Origin: Onthophagus taurus
Lineage: Eukaryota > Arthropoda > Insecta > Coleoptera > Scarabaeidae
Length of the DNA: 64,000 nucleotides
Assembly (NCBI RefSeq): GCF_036711975.1
Contig: NC_091966.1
Location: 42,725,501-42,789,500 of the forward strand
Direction of reading: 5' to 3'
Shown here in pieces: positions 9,408-20,294 of the stretch (position 1 is its first letter; the number at the start of each line of letters is the position of its first letter). The notes beneath the pieces were generated by a model, which worked only from the letters and a program-made list of their open reading frames with translations, had not been told where the DNA came from and searched no databases. A program made the position numbers and the translations under genes.

Positions 9408-10937
9408 ATATATAATATGGATTGAGCCAGCGAGAGAGATAGCTTGCGCAAGGTGATCGAACCGAGATAGACATAGAAGCGTACTGACATATAATGGGCG
9501 TGCGTTAATTTATAAGATAAAAAACTATCAATTAGAAGTAACATTTATAATACTTACAGGTGATGTGAAACTGTATTATCGCGAACTTTGCACACGAAAC
9601 AATACATTTTTAAACACAACGGTGTGACTGGCTGTGACACAACAAAACGACAAACGTCAAATGGAAGAGGTTTGACACTTTTGTGCGCCTGCGCCCGTCT
9701 GTTTAGTACCGTTTTATGTCTATCTTTGTTACACTTTCACATTATCGCTTTCCATCTGCGTCTATTCACCTTGAGCCACATTTTTGTTAGTAGATATATT
9801 CAGTTAGCTCATATATATACTATCTCCTATATCGCTGACTCCCTATCTAAGCAATGAGTGGCGAGCGTTTCCATCAAAAGCAGACGGAATGATATATGTT
9901 TTGTCTTTGTCGTGCCCCCATATCGCGAAGGCGCTTGCGCGAATCGTAAATTTTTAAGAGTTTGAAGTGTTTCGCGCGTATTTTATGCAGCTTTGAAATG
10001 CAATTATTGTAGATAGTTGACTTTAATTATAAATTATCGTAGATGCATCAAATAAATTAGAATATATGTACTTTTGTGTGAAATTGACGTTGAATATTGC
10101 TTTAAATATCAAATTTATGTAGGTTGTTCATTAAACATTATATTCTTTACTTTTGTTTAGGCAACCCAAATAACAAACCAAATTTTATGTAACCATGACA
10201 ATTTTGTCGATTTCAAATGTTATAAATAAAACAAGAAGCCATTATTGTATTAGATTTTAGGTTATGTTTATGTCAAACATTTATTTGGTGTTTTATAAAC
10301 ATCAAGGTCATCAGCTGCTATTAATTTTTAATTCACCGTCCAATAAGATAAAAGCGTACTCACCACGTGTTCACGCATGTCTCTTGTGTAGACGGGGGCA
10401 CGACAGAGACAGATATATATATATCTGCACTCTAGTGTTTACACTCTTTTGCTGCCTTAGTCAGCGATATAGGAGATAGTATATACAGCGTGTCCCGTAT
10501 CTTCCGCATCAGAGCATTATACGGTTGTAGGATACATTATTCTGAAGCGATCTTTCTAATAAAATTTTTTCGAAATGTTTATAATAACCGCACGGGAACT
10601 GTTTAAAGGACCTGTTTTTCGTCCAATCAGCAGATCGCAAATCAGACTCAGGTAATCGGTGCCACCCTCGGCCGGTCCGCTACGCCGATGATAACTCGTT
10701 TCCCACGTGTACTCACCAATAGATTCGTCATGGAAAGAGAAATAAACTTTTTCGATGAATCAAAGTTGTCCGTTATTGGTCGTCGTTAAACAGTTCCCGT
10801 GCGGTTATTATAAACATTTCGAAAAAATTTTATTAGAAAGATCGCTTCAGAATAATGTATTCTACAACCGTATAATGCTCTGATGCGGAAGATACGGGAC
10901 ACGCTGTATATGAGTTAGCTCAATCCATATTATATAC
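9408..10937. repeat. Composite foldback element with inverted arms
   Basis: Outer inverted match: TATAATATGGATTGAGC near 9410 and its complement near 10920-10937. Inner inverted match of 26 bp: ATACTATCTCCTATATCGC at about 9818-9845 versus its complement at 10459-10485. A further match (TCGTGCCCCC at ~9925 and GGGGGCACGA at ~10393) extends the arms. No protein-coding content is seen. The right arm is split by the MITE at 10486-10906. Confidence 0.6.
10486..10906. mobile_element. MITE with ~120-bp terminal inverted repeats
   Basis: Begins CAGCGTGTCCCGTATCTTCC and ends with its exact complement. The arms pair over about 120 bp (to AACTGTTTAA). It is flanked by TATA on both sides (10482-10485, 10907-10910). 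The uninterrupted version of the target is visible in the left foldback arm at ~9818, which supports TATA/TA-type duplication. It is non-coding. A degraded deletion derivative lies at 37766-37887. Confidence 0.8.
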
Positions 10938-11290
10938 AGGGTGTATCTGAATGACATGCCCAAACTTCAAGGGGTGATTCTTTAGGCAATTTTAAGGGTA
11001 CTTTGATATATAAACCATGGGCGACTTGGGCTCCCCTAAGCAGCTACACTCCTCCAAAAATGGCGGAAAATTTTGGTTTAATTTTTTTTTCTCAAAAACC
11101 ATAAACGCTAGGACAACGAAATTTGGGGAATATGTTTAACTGATAGGAGGGCACGTTTTCACCCTATTTGTACTTTTAACCTATCCTTCTAAACTACTAA
11201 ACGTAACCACCCCCTTTACATTTTTGCTAAAATTTTTTTATGCAGAGGGTAAAAATTTATATGAGAAAGTACCCTTAAAATTGCCTAACA
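10935..11290. repeat. Non-coding repeat with internal inverted match
   Basis: Starts TATACAGGGTGTATCTGAAT, a terminus style common in insect non-autonomous DNA elements. TAGGCAATTTTAAGGGTACT near 10982 is matched by its complement near 11269-11289. From 11291 to 11570 nothing further is recognised. Confidence 0.45.
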
Positions 11291-11576
11291 CATTTGAATG
11301 TCAAAATAACTTTGTTAAAAGATGTTAAAAATACGGTGTTAATCTGTTTATTCCTCACAGTGTAATTTTACACTTTATAACACCTTATACCCCTTTCCAT
11401 TTTGTAGCATTAAATGTAATGCCAATATTTTGTCATCAAGTGTATAACGCCTCCCCTGCAACCTTCTTCCTTCGTTGTCATATTGGCTCAAAAAAAAAGG
11501 ATTGTTTTAGTCTGTCTAAACTTGAAATTGACTGCTTAAAAAGTTGTCTCTTTGGTAATAATTTTCTTTTATTTCT

Positions 11577-12397
11577 TTAGGATGTTATACTCTGGCGCTG
11601 GAATTTCCTCTTATACATCACTGCTTTCCTGTATAAATGTTGGGCTTTTGGTGATAAGTCGTCTTGTTTGTGGACGCCAACTTCCTCCAATAAACTCTCC
11701 CTTTGTTTAGCTGTCAAAAAATATCCAATAATGATCCCGATTAACGCTGTTTCCCCATTAAGCGGGGTTACCCTGTAATATGAAATCAAACTTTAAAAAA
11801 AGTATACTACATTCTTTTGTAATAAAAGGGAAATTAAACGTTTTTTGAACGATGTTTCGTTTATTAATAAATAACTCTTATTAAGAGTTATATGCCATTA
11901 TAGGTAATTAAACCAGAGCTTTTCAAAATAAACGATTTATAAAACACATAATTTCTTACCTGAAGTCTCCAATGAGATTGCACTGGTGGATGTTGAAGCA
12001 ACCTAAAGTCGCATATCTGCAGGTGGAGTAGTGGGCGTGTTATTCGAAGCACTTGAAGTACTGACTTCTAAGTACTGATATCCTACATGTGAAAAAAAAA
12101 TATGCCTCAGTCCTAACAACATTTTGATAATTTTATACACATACCTACTGGCAAATTTAATGATGGTACTACTCCTTTCAACAATTTGTTGTTACGTCCA
12201 ACATCCTCTCGTCGAAAAGGCTTATCACAAACTCGAAAATTATTATAAACCCTCAAGTGTTCACACTGAAGCAGGTTTTCTCGCACACAACATAAAACCC
12301 ATCTTTGATATATTTCTGGATACATTTGTGGGCTTATAAATCGGTAGAAATTTCCATACCTTTGTACGCATCCACTAATGGCGCAACTTTTTGACAT
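11577..12397 (-). pseudogene. THAP-domain gene, decayed
   Basis: Exon 1 (12397-12149, donor GTAGGT) encodes a THAP-type zinc-finger domain: MSKSCAISGC gives the first Cys pair, RW the conserved Trp, and VVPSLNLP the AVPxxxLP-like C-terminal block. The last ligand pair, normally CxxH, reads VCDKPF, so the zinc-binding His is a Pro. A likely second exon (from an ATATCAG acceptor near 12080) gives about 25 Ser/Thr-rich residues and then a stop near 12011. A later piece (11780-11577; LLEEVGVHKQDDLSPKAQ..LYRKAVMYKRKF) resembles the helical region found after THAP domains in P-element-like and THAP proteins. The lost ligand and early stop point to a pseudogene, though a short THAP-only protein is possible. 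Confidence 0.6.
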
Positions 12398-12990
12398 TTT
12401 CTGCTACAAGAAAATAAGATGCATATATATTTATTTTACAAATACCTAATCCAGTTCCATAATCAATGTTTAAATTTCAGAGGTTTTTTATGAGCATTAG
12501 TTTCCATATTATTTTAAGAGCAACTTATATTTAAAAATTTATTATGAAACTGGAGATCATAATATAATAATATGAAATAAATAAAAAAAAGTATATCAAA
12601 TGTACTTACCACGAATAAAATTTCGTAAATTTCTTTAAAATTTACTATCAAACACAAAGCTGCATCAAAACACTAACCAACTTGACAAACAACTTAGAAA
12701 ACAGTAGAAAAACAAATTGACGAAACGACTACTTAAATCCTAAAATATTTATTAATTTAAACTGCCAAGATAAAGTAGATATCTACATAATATAACGCAA
12801 TATAACGCCATCTATCCCGTTGGCCCGATGCTGAAAGTGACGTCACTTTGTACGAACACGACGTTAAGGTGGCCGTTCAATTTACTTGGGTTCTAAAAAC
12901 TGATAAAAAAATGTGTATAGTTCCTTCTCTGATTTGTAGAGGTCGCAAAGTGTTTGGTTTAGCATCTTTAAAATACAGATGTTTCGCTTC
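12398..12990. other. Intergenic sequence, nothing recognised
   Basis: AT-rich with no credible coding content. Confidence 0.45.
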
Positions 12991-13059
12991 TACTGAAAAG
13001 TGAGACAGAAACACATCGACTATTGTATAGACGTGTTTTTATACCGCTACGACCAGCCG

Positions 13060-13660
13060 ATTATTTGTCATCGTATTATGAAAAGTGTTGGTATAGAAAT
13101 AGTATATTGTTTTATATGGAAGAGAAGCAGTGCTTTTTATGGCGTGGTCTGTCGCATAGCGACGAACGCAGTGAGTCGCTAATGACAGATGAGCCGTTAA
13201 AATTGTGGCGTGTCCCAAGGACAGTAGAATCTAACAGGACTGCTACATCCATTGTATTTTTGTAGTCCACTACGGGTTGGTTGCCCGCACTCTACGTCAC
13301 GCTATTTGCCACGCCTGGTAACTGTCTGTGTTTTTAGAGGTTATATGATAGACATTAATACGTCTAAAAACATAAAACTTCAAAAATTAATATGAATACG
13401 TCTAAGATATAACCTCTAAAAATAAACAGCAAACGTATAGGCCATAACAACAGTTGGGCGTGGAAAATGGTGTGACGTAGTTTGCGGGCAGGTTGTCACA
13501 ACAATGGATGTAGCAGTCCTGTTAGCTTCTACTGTCCTTGGGCGTGTCCGACAGTTTGCCGGACGAACGAAGTGAGTCCGGCAATGACGGACCAGCCACA
13601 AACGAATCTGCTTCTCTTCCGAATAAAACATAGTATTTTTTCTTCAAACGTTGCAAATAA
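13060..13660. repeat. Foldback element with inverted arms and embedded hairpins
   Basis: Left arm segment AAGGACAGTAGAATCTAACA...(13212-13258) is matched by its complement at 13502-13545. The outer parts (GAAGAGAAGCAG near 13120 and CTGCTTCTCTTC near 13608) also pair. The centre has TTTTAGAGGTTATAT (~13334) paired with its complement (~13408). Each arm carries a hairpin with an almost identical loop (13148-13189 and 13546-13592). No coding content. Confidence 0.7.
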
Positions 13661-13689
13661 TACGGCGCTAAAGTGAAATGTTCTTCAAC

Positions 13690-13728
13690 GTTATGGCGCT
13701 AAAGTGAAATTTACTTTAGCGCCATAAC
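13690..13728. repeat. Perfect 16-bp hairpin
   Basis: GTTATGGCGCTAAAGT, a 7-nt loop GAAATTT, then its exact complement. A partial copy of the arm (GGCGCTAAAGTGAAAT) lies just upstream at ~13663. Confidence 0.75.
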
Positions 13729-14382
13729 GCTGAAGTACTTTTTTGCTATGTTGATCTTAGCAACCGTCGTTATGCAACAATGACTTACTTCTACCGCGAG
13801 TAAACACGACAACAAAGTTGTCATTTAATGACGTTTGAAGAAAAAATATATTAAGGCTGTAGTCTCAGGGCTAAAAATTTAATTTCAACAGAACGCGTTT
13901 ACCGTTTGATATAGCCAAAAAACTTTCAAATAAAAAATGCATAGAAAGACGAACTCTACAACCGCACGGTGAGATATTTAGATAATTGTTGATAATAACG
14001 TAGATAAAGAAGGGATTTAAGAAGAGTTTCGAAACCGAGTTCTTGGTGCCATGGATAATAATTTTCCGGTTACTTTTTATGCATACTTTTTTTGATTTTT
14101 TTTAGTATAAATGAGTTGTATTGAAATTTCCCACGGTAAGAATATTCTAATTTCTTCGCTAATTTCGATTTAGCCCCGAACCCAAAGGGCGTATGGCGTG
14201 GCAAAACAGTTTGTGCGAGCGGTCTGTTTATTATATTGCATCTTTTACGATCTTATCGTATTTTTCGACCATTTCGTATGAATAGCGTTTTTTGAACTGC
14301 TTTAAAATAAAATTATATAAGTAGGTGAAGCTTAATACTAAATAAATGTATAACTACTAAATTAGGCCCGCTATTGAACTAC
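13729..14382. other. Intergenic sequence, nothing recognised
   Basis: No supported gene or repeat. Confidence 0.4.
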
Positions 14383-14390
14383 TAGTAGAC

Positions 14391-15111
14391 AGTGATGGGC
14401 GTTGGGTAAATACCCGGCGGGTAGGTATGTATTTATAAAATGGGTATTTATCCGGGTATTTACCCCAGCCCAAGATAAATACCAAAACAGTACCTACGTA
14501 TAAAAATGATACAAGTAAAAATATAACAGATTCGGAAAAAAAAGAGAGCAAGATGAAATACACATTGAAGATGAGGAATTGTCAACGATCGAAGATGTAT
14601 TATTATCAAACAAATCTGTCGTAATTTAGATTATCAAGTTATTATGATTAAAACTTAATATATTATTTAACGTTTATTGTTTCGTTCAGAATCAGTTTCA
14701 TCTCTCTAAGGCTATCCGAAATAAGGACTATATCATCTGCGTAGCGCAAATTACTTAGGTATTTGCCATCAATGTTTATGCTTTTTGGGTCCAATTCAGT
14801 TGTTTAAATGCTCTCTCCAGGATTGTGATGAACAATTTGGGTTCAACATTGTATCACCTTATCTTACCCCACGACCTGTGGTACTTTTATGCAATTCTAC
14901 CGTCATTGTAGCATTCTTGTAAATGCTATAAATATGTTTGGTGTATCGATAATCGACTCTGCATTCTTGAAGTGGTTGCAAAACTGCCATCAACTCAATT
15001 TGAATAAAATTTTATAAATACCTCTAAATACCCATCTTGGGTAAATACCCCCGTATATATATTCAGGGAATCTTCCCTTGAAAATAAATACCCGGGTATT
15101 TAACAACACTG
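14391..15111. mobile_element. Non-autonomous hAT-like element
   Basis: Left end CAGTGATGGGCGTTGGGTAA and right end (complement) CAGTGTTGTTAAATACCCGG form short imperfect hAT-style termini rich in GGGTAAATACCC. The flanking 8-mers CTAGTAGA (14383-14390) and CTAGTAAG (15112-15119) look like a slightly decayed 8-bp duplication, as hAT elements make. No transposase frame is present. An old LINE fragment lies inside. Confidence 0.7.
14690..14995 (-). pseudogene. RTE/BovB-like LINE reverse transcriptase fragment
   Basis: Conceptual translation of the minus strand gives, with stops and frameshifts, blocks resembling VLQPLQECRVDYRY, TTGRGVRxGD and NGKYLSNLRYADDIVLIS. The YADD catalytic box followed by IVLIS and the preceding 'YLxNLRYADD' are typical of RTE-clade LINEs. 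It lies inside the hAT-like element, either captured or inserted earlier, and is clearly dead. Confidence 0.65.
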
Positions 15112-15127
15112 CTAGTAAGTAACTTCA

Positions 15128-15320
15128 ATGTCTAGAACACTAGACCTAGAACTAGAAACTTTCGAACTTGTTTCTGAAGAAGGTTGCAACATGGCATCCG
15201 AAACGTCAAAATTTTTTTCAAAAAACGCACAGCTTAACCCAAAAGTTTCTAGTTTTAGGTCTAGTGCTAGATCTAGTTTTAGTTTAATTAACACCGTGAA
15301 AGCCTTCGTACTTATAATTA
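15128..15320 (+). repeat. Penelope-like element tail-to-head junction (solo terminal repeat)
   Basis: Runs CTAG-rich inverted sequence, then TTTCTGAAGAAGGTTGCAAC (the PLE 3' end, matching the complement of 60750-60785), then AAGTTTCTAGTTTTAGGTCT, then CACCGTGAAAGCCTTCGTAC (the PLE 5' start, matching the complement of 63220-63260). End and start are fused directly, as expected for the tandem pseudo-LTR arrangement of PLEs. No coding sequence remains. Confidence 0.7.
15170..15211 (+). ncRNA. Hammerhead-ribozyme-like motif in PLE terminal repeat
   Basis: Order of elements: GTTT (stem I), CTGAAGA (core CUGANGA), GG-T-TGC / AACATG / GCA-T-CC (stem II with one mismatch), GAA + ACGT (minimal, self-complementary stem III) + C cleavage site, then AAA (stem I return). 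This is the layout of minimal type I hammerheads known from PLEs. With no stem III loop it could act only as a dimer. Confidence 0.5.
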
Positions 15321-16650
15321 AAAGTATCCTAAAAAATAGGATACCGCACTAGGAGTTTAGCCATTAGATACAAAATACCCTTGATATAATAATAAAAGTA
15401 AAGATTCAGCCGTTTCTTGATCTTACTCTATTAAAATTGTTGTTCGTATAACATCACATTGAAAGAATAGGGACCTTTTCGGTATTTCTGTTTTTGACCA
15501 TCGCTATTCACAATTATCTATTAATAAATTAATTTTGTCTATTATTTTGTACAATTGTCTAAATCTTAACTACGTACAATTTATGGGTAAATTTGTTATC
15601 AATATTTGTTATAAATAACTATTTTTAATTGCAGTACAATACCGCGTCTTACATACAATTTCTGATTTGTGTTCATCTGCATAATCCACAAAATTACCAA
15701 AATCCTTGTTCTATTAGATAATTACTGATGAAGACACCACTTACTGTTCACGTCTTTTTAAACGTTTTATAAAAAAACGGGTAATATAAACATATTCAAT
15801 TCAAACGGATTACTTGGGCAGAAGACAAATAAACAGATTAAGAACAGCAAAAAATCTATTGTTCGTTATCTGTAAAAAGCTCTCTCTCTCGGTATTCCCC
15901 ACCGAGAAATAAGCTCCATTTTCTTGCTTCCGAACGTCCGTCTCTTCGGCCCCTCAGAAACTGTGTGACCATGAGACTACAGCACATTTATTTGCAAAGG
16001 GCATCTATATTTAATATTTTATTCGAAAGGATTAATTGCCCAAAATTGTTAACTGTTATATGTTTGATTGATACACTGATAAAAACGGTATTAAAATTCC
16101 TTATAGGATGTTGTAAAAACCACAGTAAACGTATATTTGCAGTACTATATAATAATTTTAATATGTTCCCTCTATGAGACGATTGACAAAGTTTTAAAAT
16201 GTCTTAATTTACCGATTTTAGGTAGATTCCTTTACACAATCTAGTGAAGCTTAAGTATATTGAGGAAATCGCACATTTTCACTTGGTGCAGCTTCCCGTG
16301 ATAATGACAAATTTTCTGCGCTTGTACTAGCGTGGAATCTATTCCTACGATACATGTGCAAAAAATGACACCTTTGTTCTCCCGTTTAAGTGTATAATTT
16401 TCACATAAATCGCATTTATACGAAGTCGTTTTTATGGCAAAGTTTAGCAATTTTTTGTGATTAACATTCTAATTATTTTACAACAAAAAATACGTCATTT
16501 TGTACAGAAATATGTTAACAACAATCCTATGTATTTAACTTTGAATAAAGATATGAGAGAAAGCCGGGAAGCTGCACCGAGTGAACCAGTGTCGGTTCAT
16601 ATAAAAATCGCCATTGAACGGCGGCCTTAATAAGTGCCAGGGATACCTAT
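15321..16650. other. Intergenic sequence, nothing recognised
   Basis: Apart from short low-complexity runs (for example GCTCTCTCTCTCGG near 15880) I see no gene. The open stretches on both strands have no family resemblance. Confidence 0.45.
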
Positions 16651-16654
16651 GTTT

Positions 16655-17522
16655 CTACCTGCGTGATTGGCAATTGTAAACAAATCTGACCTTGGGCAAG
16701 ATTTTTTACCTATCTGATTGACAGTTGTAAACAAATCTGACCTTGAGGAAGATTTTTTTTACGTGCGCGATTGACAGTTGTAAACAAAACTGAGCTTACC
16801 CAACAATTTTTCCTGCGTGATTGACAGTTGTAAATAAAACTGACCTTACACAACATTTTTACCTGCGTGATTGACAGTTGTAAACAAATATGACCTTGGG
16901 CAAGATTTTTACCTGCATGATTGACAGTTGTAAACAAATATGACCTTGGCCAAGATTTTTACCTGCGTGATTAACAGTTGTAAATAAAACTGATCTTACC
17001 CAACATTTTTTACCTTCGTGATTGACAGTTGTAAATAAATCTGACCTTGCAAAATATTTTTTACCCTCGTAATTGACAGTTGTAAATAAATCTGACCTAG
17101 GGCAATACTTTTTACCTGCGTGATTGATAGTTGTAAATAAAATTGACCTTAGCCAACATTTTTATCTTAACCTTGGTAAACATTACCTTGACTGTGTCCA
17201 TGGATAATTTACTTGACACTATGTAACGTCATAAGTCTGCTCAACATTTTTTACAGTTTATTGACTTTAGTAAACATAACTGGACCTGGTAAATCATGAT
17301 GACACTTCAACTTCCATGATGCAATAGGTGCGTCCTATTAATAAGTGAGGTTATGTAATTCTAATTGAACTGTCATTGTAAAAACGAAAGTGCAATTAAC
17401 ATATGTAACAGTATAATTAATAAAATAGAAAAACTGAGTCTCAAATGAAATTTTAAATGTACACGTTCTTTAAAAGTCGGAGTTACTGGAAATATCTATG
17501 ATTTTGAATGATAACTGGTATC
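16655..17522. repeat. Dispersed repeat with internal ~50-bp minisatellite, copy 2
   Basis: About ten ~50-bp units with the same core as copy 1, then the same ~370-bp tail ending AACTGGTATC. The left side GGATACC and right side GGTATC could be the outermost inverted ends. It differs from copy 1 mainly in unit number and order. Confidence 0.75.
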
Positions 17523-18181
17523 ATATATGGTTACGCCATCTAGTAGTAAGGCAAAGAACGATGACTATCATTTCATTAGTTAAGGTTATGTTAACAATAG
17601 AGTGCAGACGTAGTGATAGGAAGTTTTATAAGTTACTTTTAATAAACGATTTTTAAAGAAAAGTGCTAATATTTACTTATTGTTAGTGTCATATCTATAA
17701 ACTTATAACGGACAAATGTTATAACTGGAAGTAAGTTAACTTTTTATCTATACAGTATACACCGAAGATATGTGGTATCCTCTCTCAAAATTTTTTTAAA
17801 TTAAGAATCTATAATAATATTAATAAATAATAATCAATTTGTCAAATTTGAAAGGCAGTGCTACCACACAATTATAATAAATGTCAATTTCGCAATGACA
17901 ACTGTGACTCTGAATTGGGTTGCCTATCTTTTTCTCTTACTTTTCAAGAAAGTTACAAGAATTATTTATAAAAACAGAAAATACACCTAAAATGGGTAAT
18001 GACTTTAATAGTATTAATGAATAATTATAAAAAAGAGGGTGTCCAAGTAAAAGCTTATTCTTTTCTTGGTAAAATTAAAAATAGAACATTAAGCATTTTA
18101 CGTTTCCAATTTAGAAATATAAATACTATGTTAAATACAGTTTTATATATGTATATTTATTTCTCAAAGACATGGATTTTG
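17523..18181. other. Intergenic sequence downstream of GNBP-B
   Basis: AT-rich, no supported gene. Confidence 0.45.
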
Positions 18182-19463
18182 TTATAAAGCCCATACTTGA
18201 ATTCTATCAATTTGTAAAGCGGAATTATCATTTTCTAAAGTCCAAGTAGGTAACCATTGATTTCTACCATTCCAAAAATCGGTTGAGGCCTAAAAAATTT
18301 TTAAATAAGTACTCAAATGAATGTTTTAAAAAATTCTTACCTTTGGTGACTCATTATTCCATGGTTTTCCGCCAGGATTAGTAGCATCGTCCGGGAAGAA
18401 AGCAACACCACCAACGGCATTATTTAAAATAATATAAAATTCTTGATCGAAAGGAGCCATTAATCCTTTTCCTTCCCAAGGATTATGCAAATTTCTTCCC
18501 CATCCTCCCAACTCCCAAAAACCTCCCGCCGGGGGAGTTATAGTTCCAATTTGTTCGGAATCGACGAAAAATTTAATTTCATTCGGAGTCCATTGTAACT
18601 CGTACACGTGGAATAAATTATCGTAACCGGAAGGATTTCTTTTCTCCCAATGAGTATGGGGGTATCCATTTCGCGAGTAATCAGGTCCCCAATGTAAAGT
18701 TGATCCAACTAATTGCGTACCAATATGTTGTCCATTTTGATACAACTCCCTATTACCTCTAGATTCGACCAAATCTATTTCACCGGAAGTAGGCCAACCG
18801 CCGTATTCATTATAACGGGGTAATAACCAAATTGCTGGCCAAATCCAATCACCAGCCGGCATTTTTGCGCTAACTCTAAGAGTGCCATATTTGAAAGAGA
18901 ATGAATCTACGGTGCGTAATCTCGCACTTTTTACCGGATTTAAAAGATTTTCTGGTGTTCCGGTTCTTGTACAACCATACCAAGCTGGATTAGTACATCT
19001 AAAACGTCACAAAAATATAATATCTAATTATAACAAGAATAATTAAATCATACTCGTCGGCTGGAGAACCTCCGTTTAAATCTAAAGTACCGGAAGATAA
19101 GAATGGTTCGCCCATATGATCAGCGGTTAATGTTGGTTTTAAATGTAACAATCCATTTTTAACGAAACTATTTGTTCTGTTGTTCGTGTACCATTGAAAT
19201 TCCCAATTCTAAATTAAAAATTATTTGTAGAAAGAATAATAATAAAAAGAACCACTTACTCCGCCACCGCCTAAAGTATTTTCGTGTTGCCATTTTTTGA
19301 AATCGAGGGTATCGAAATTTTCCTCAAAAATAAGATCGCCCGAGCAAAAATCTCTCGGTGCGAAAGTACCGCTCACGGTCGTTTGCGATTTGATACAATC
19401 TCGTTCCGTTTGATGGGAAAAACCCAAAAGGAGCAGAAATAAACAGCACGTCTCTAAACGCAT
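18182..19463 (-). CDS. GNBP-B: secreted GH16 beta-1,3-glucanase (GNBP family, active-site acids intact)
   Basis: Four exons on the minus strand: 19463-19260, 19208-19054, 18998-18341, 18289-18182, all GT..AG with matching phases (0, 2, 0), giving 374 residues. Residues 1-~20 (MRLETCCLFLLLLGFSHQ) are a signal peptide. The remainder is one GH16 domain: FEENFDTLDFKKWQ at the start, SGEIDLVESRGN at about 190-200, then the HxxW and DQEFYIILNNAVGG strands, ending QIDRIQVWAL. The ExDxxE motif (EIDLVE) is complete, so hydrolysis of beta-1,3-glucan is expected, as in insect midgut beta-1,3-glucanases of this family. There is no N-terminal CBM39 domain, unlike GNBP-C. A TATA box lies 40 bp upstream. 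Role inferred: digestion of fungal or algal glucan, or release of immune elicitors. Confidence 0.92.
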
Positions 19464-19502
19464 GATGATTTTTGTTGAAATAAGTTTGATTTTAAGAGTG
19501 TG

Positions 19503-19510
19503 TTTATATA
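19503..19510 (-). promoter_or_regulatory. TATA box of GNBP-B
   Basis: TATATAAA on the minus strand, about 40 bp before the ATG. An initiator-like TCAAACTT lies about 25-30 bp downstream of it, implying a very short 5' UTR. Confidence 0.6.
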
Positions 19511-19754
19511 GTGATAAAAATGTTTATCTGAAGTAGGTACTTTCAATAAGTGTTTATCAAAAAATATTTTACGTTATCTTTAAGTTTAATGTTAAAATAA
19601 CTCAAAAGAGATTTTTAATTAACTACACAACAAATGATTTAAAAGATTAAGAGGCTATTTTTTTAATTGGAAATACACTCGTATTTATCTATACGGCCTC
19701 TTAGAAGGAGAATAAATCCATAAAAATGCGGTTTGAATTAAATCAACCACAGAA

Positions 19755-20225
19755 AATTGTAAGACACGAAAGAGAGATGGAAGAAAAAACTAATGCAAAA
19801 GAAAATATAAGACAGATAAGGCAAAGACTAAATTGACAAAGAGAAGAGAGGCTGGAAAGGGAGTGGGAAATGAAGAAGAAGGTTGAATAGAGACATGAAT
19901 GAGACTGAGCAGAGAGAATAGTGGCTGAATAGAGACTGGCAAGACAACAAGGAGATAAAAGAGAGAAATGGGATACGTGAAAGAAACTGCTAATGTAAAA
20001 AAAATGGTAGGACAGAGAAGGCAAGATTGGATTGAGACTTTACAAAGGGGAGAGAGACTGGAAAGCGACTGACAATACAAGAAGAAGGCTGTATAGAGTA
20101 AAAGGAGACTTGGCAGAAAGAATAGTGACTGGCAAGACAACAAGGAAACAAGAGAGGGAGATGGGACACTTGAAAAAGAATGTAAGAAAACGATAAGACA
20201 GAGAAGGCAAAGGCTTACAGTAGTG
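19755..20225. repeat. AG-rich degenerate repeat, left block
   Basis: Purine-rich imperfect repeats of motifs such as GACTGGCAAGACAACAAGGA and AGAGACTGGAAA. The same family reappears at 22975-23245, so it brackets the 363-bp satellite. Long open frames on the complement reflect the low complexity. Confidence 0.7.
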
Positions 20226-20294
20226 CGATATTTGAATAAAAATGAAATTAATAAGAAAGCTGATATGTCAACTTATTTGGATCCAAGATACAAA

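Noticed and set aside
13060-13660. Bacterial contamination suggested by the GAACGAAGTGAG loop, which also occurs in bacterial stem-loops
   Set aside because: The surrounding base composition and the foldback arms are continuous with the insect sequence, and no bacterial gene is present.
16241-16450. Cys-containing 69-codon frame on the minus strand
   Set aside because: No recognisable zinc-finger spacing, no splice context and no repeat elsewhere to support a gene.
19743-20143. Leu/Ser-rich open frames on the minus strand
   Set aside because: Product of the AG-rich low-complexity repeat; two overlapping frames are open and neither has a family resemblance.
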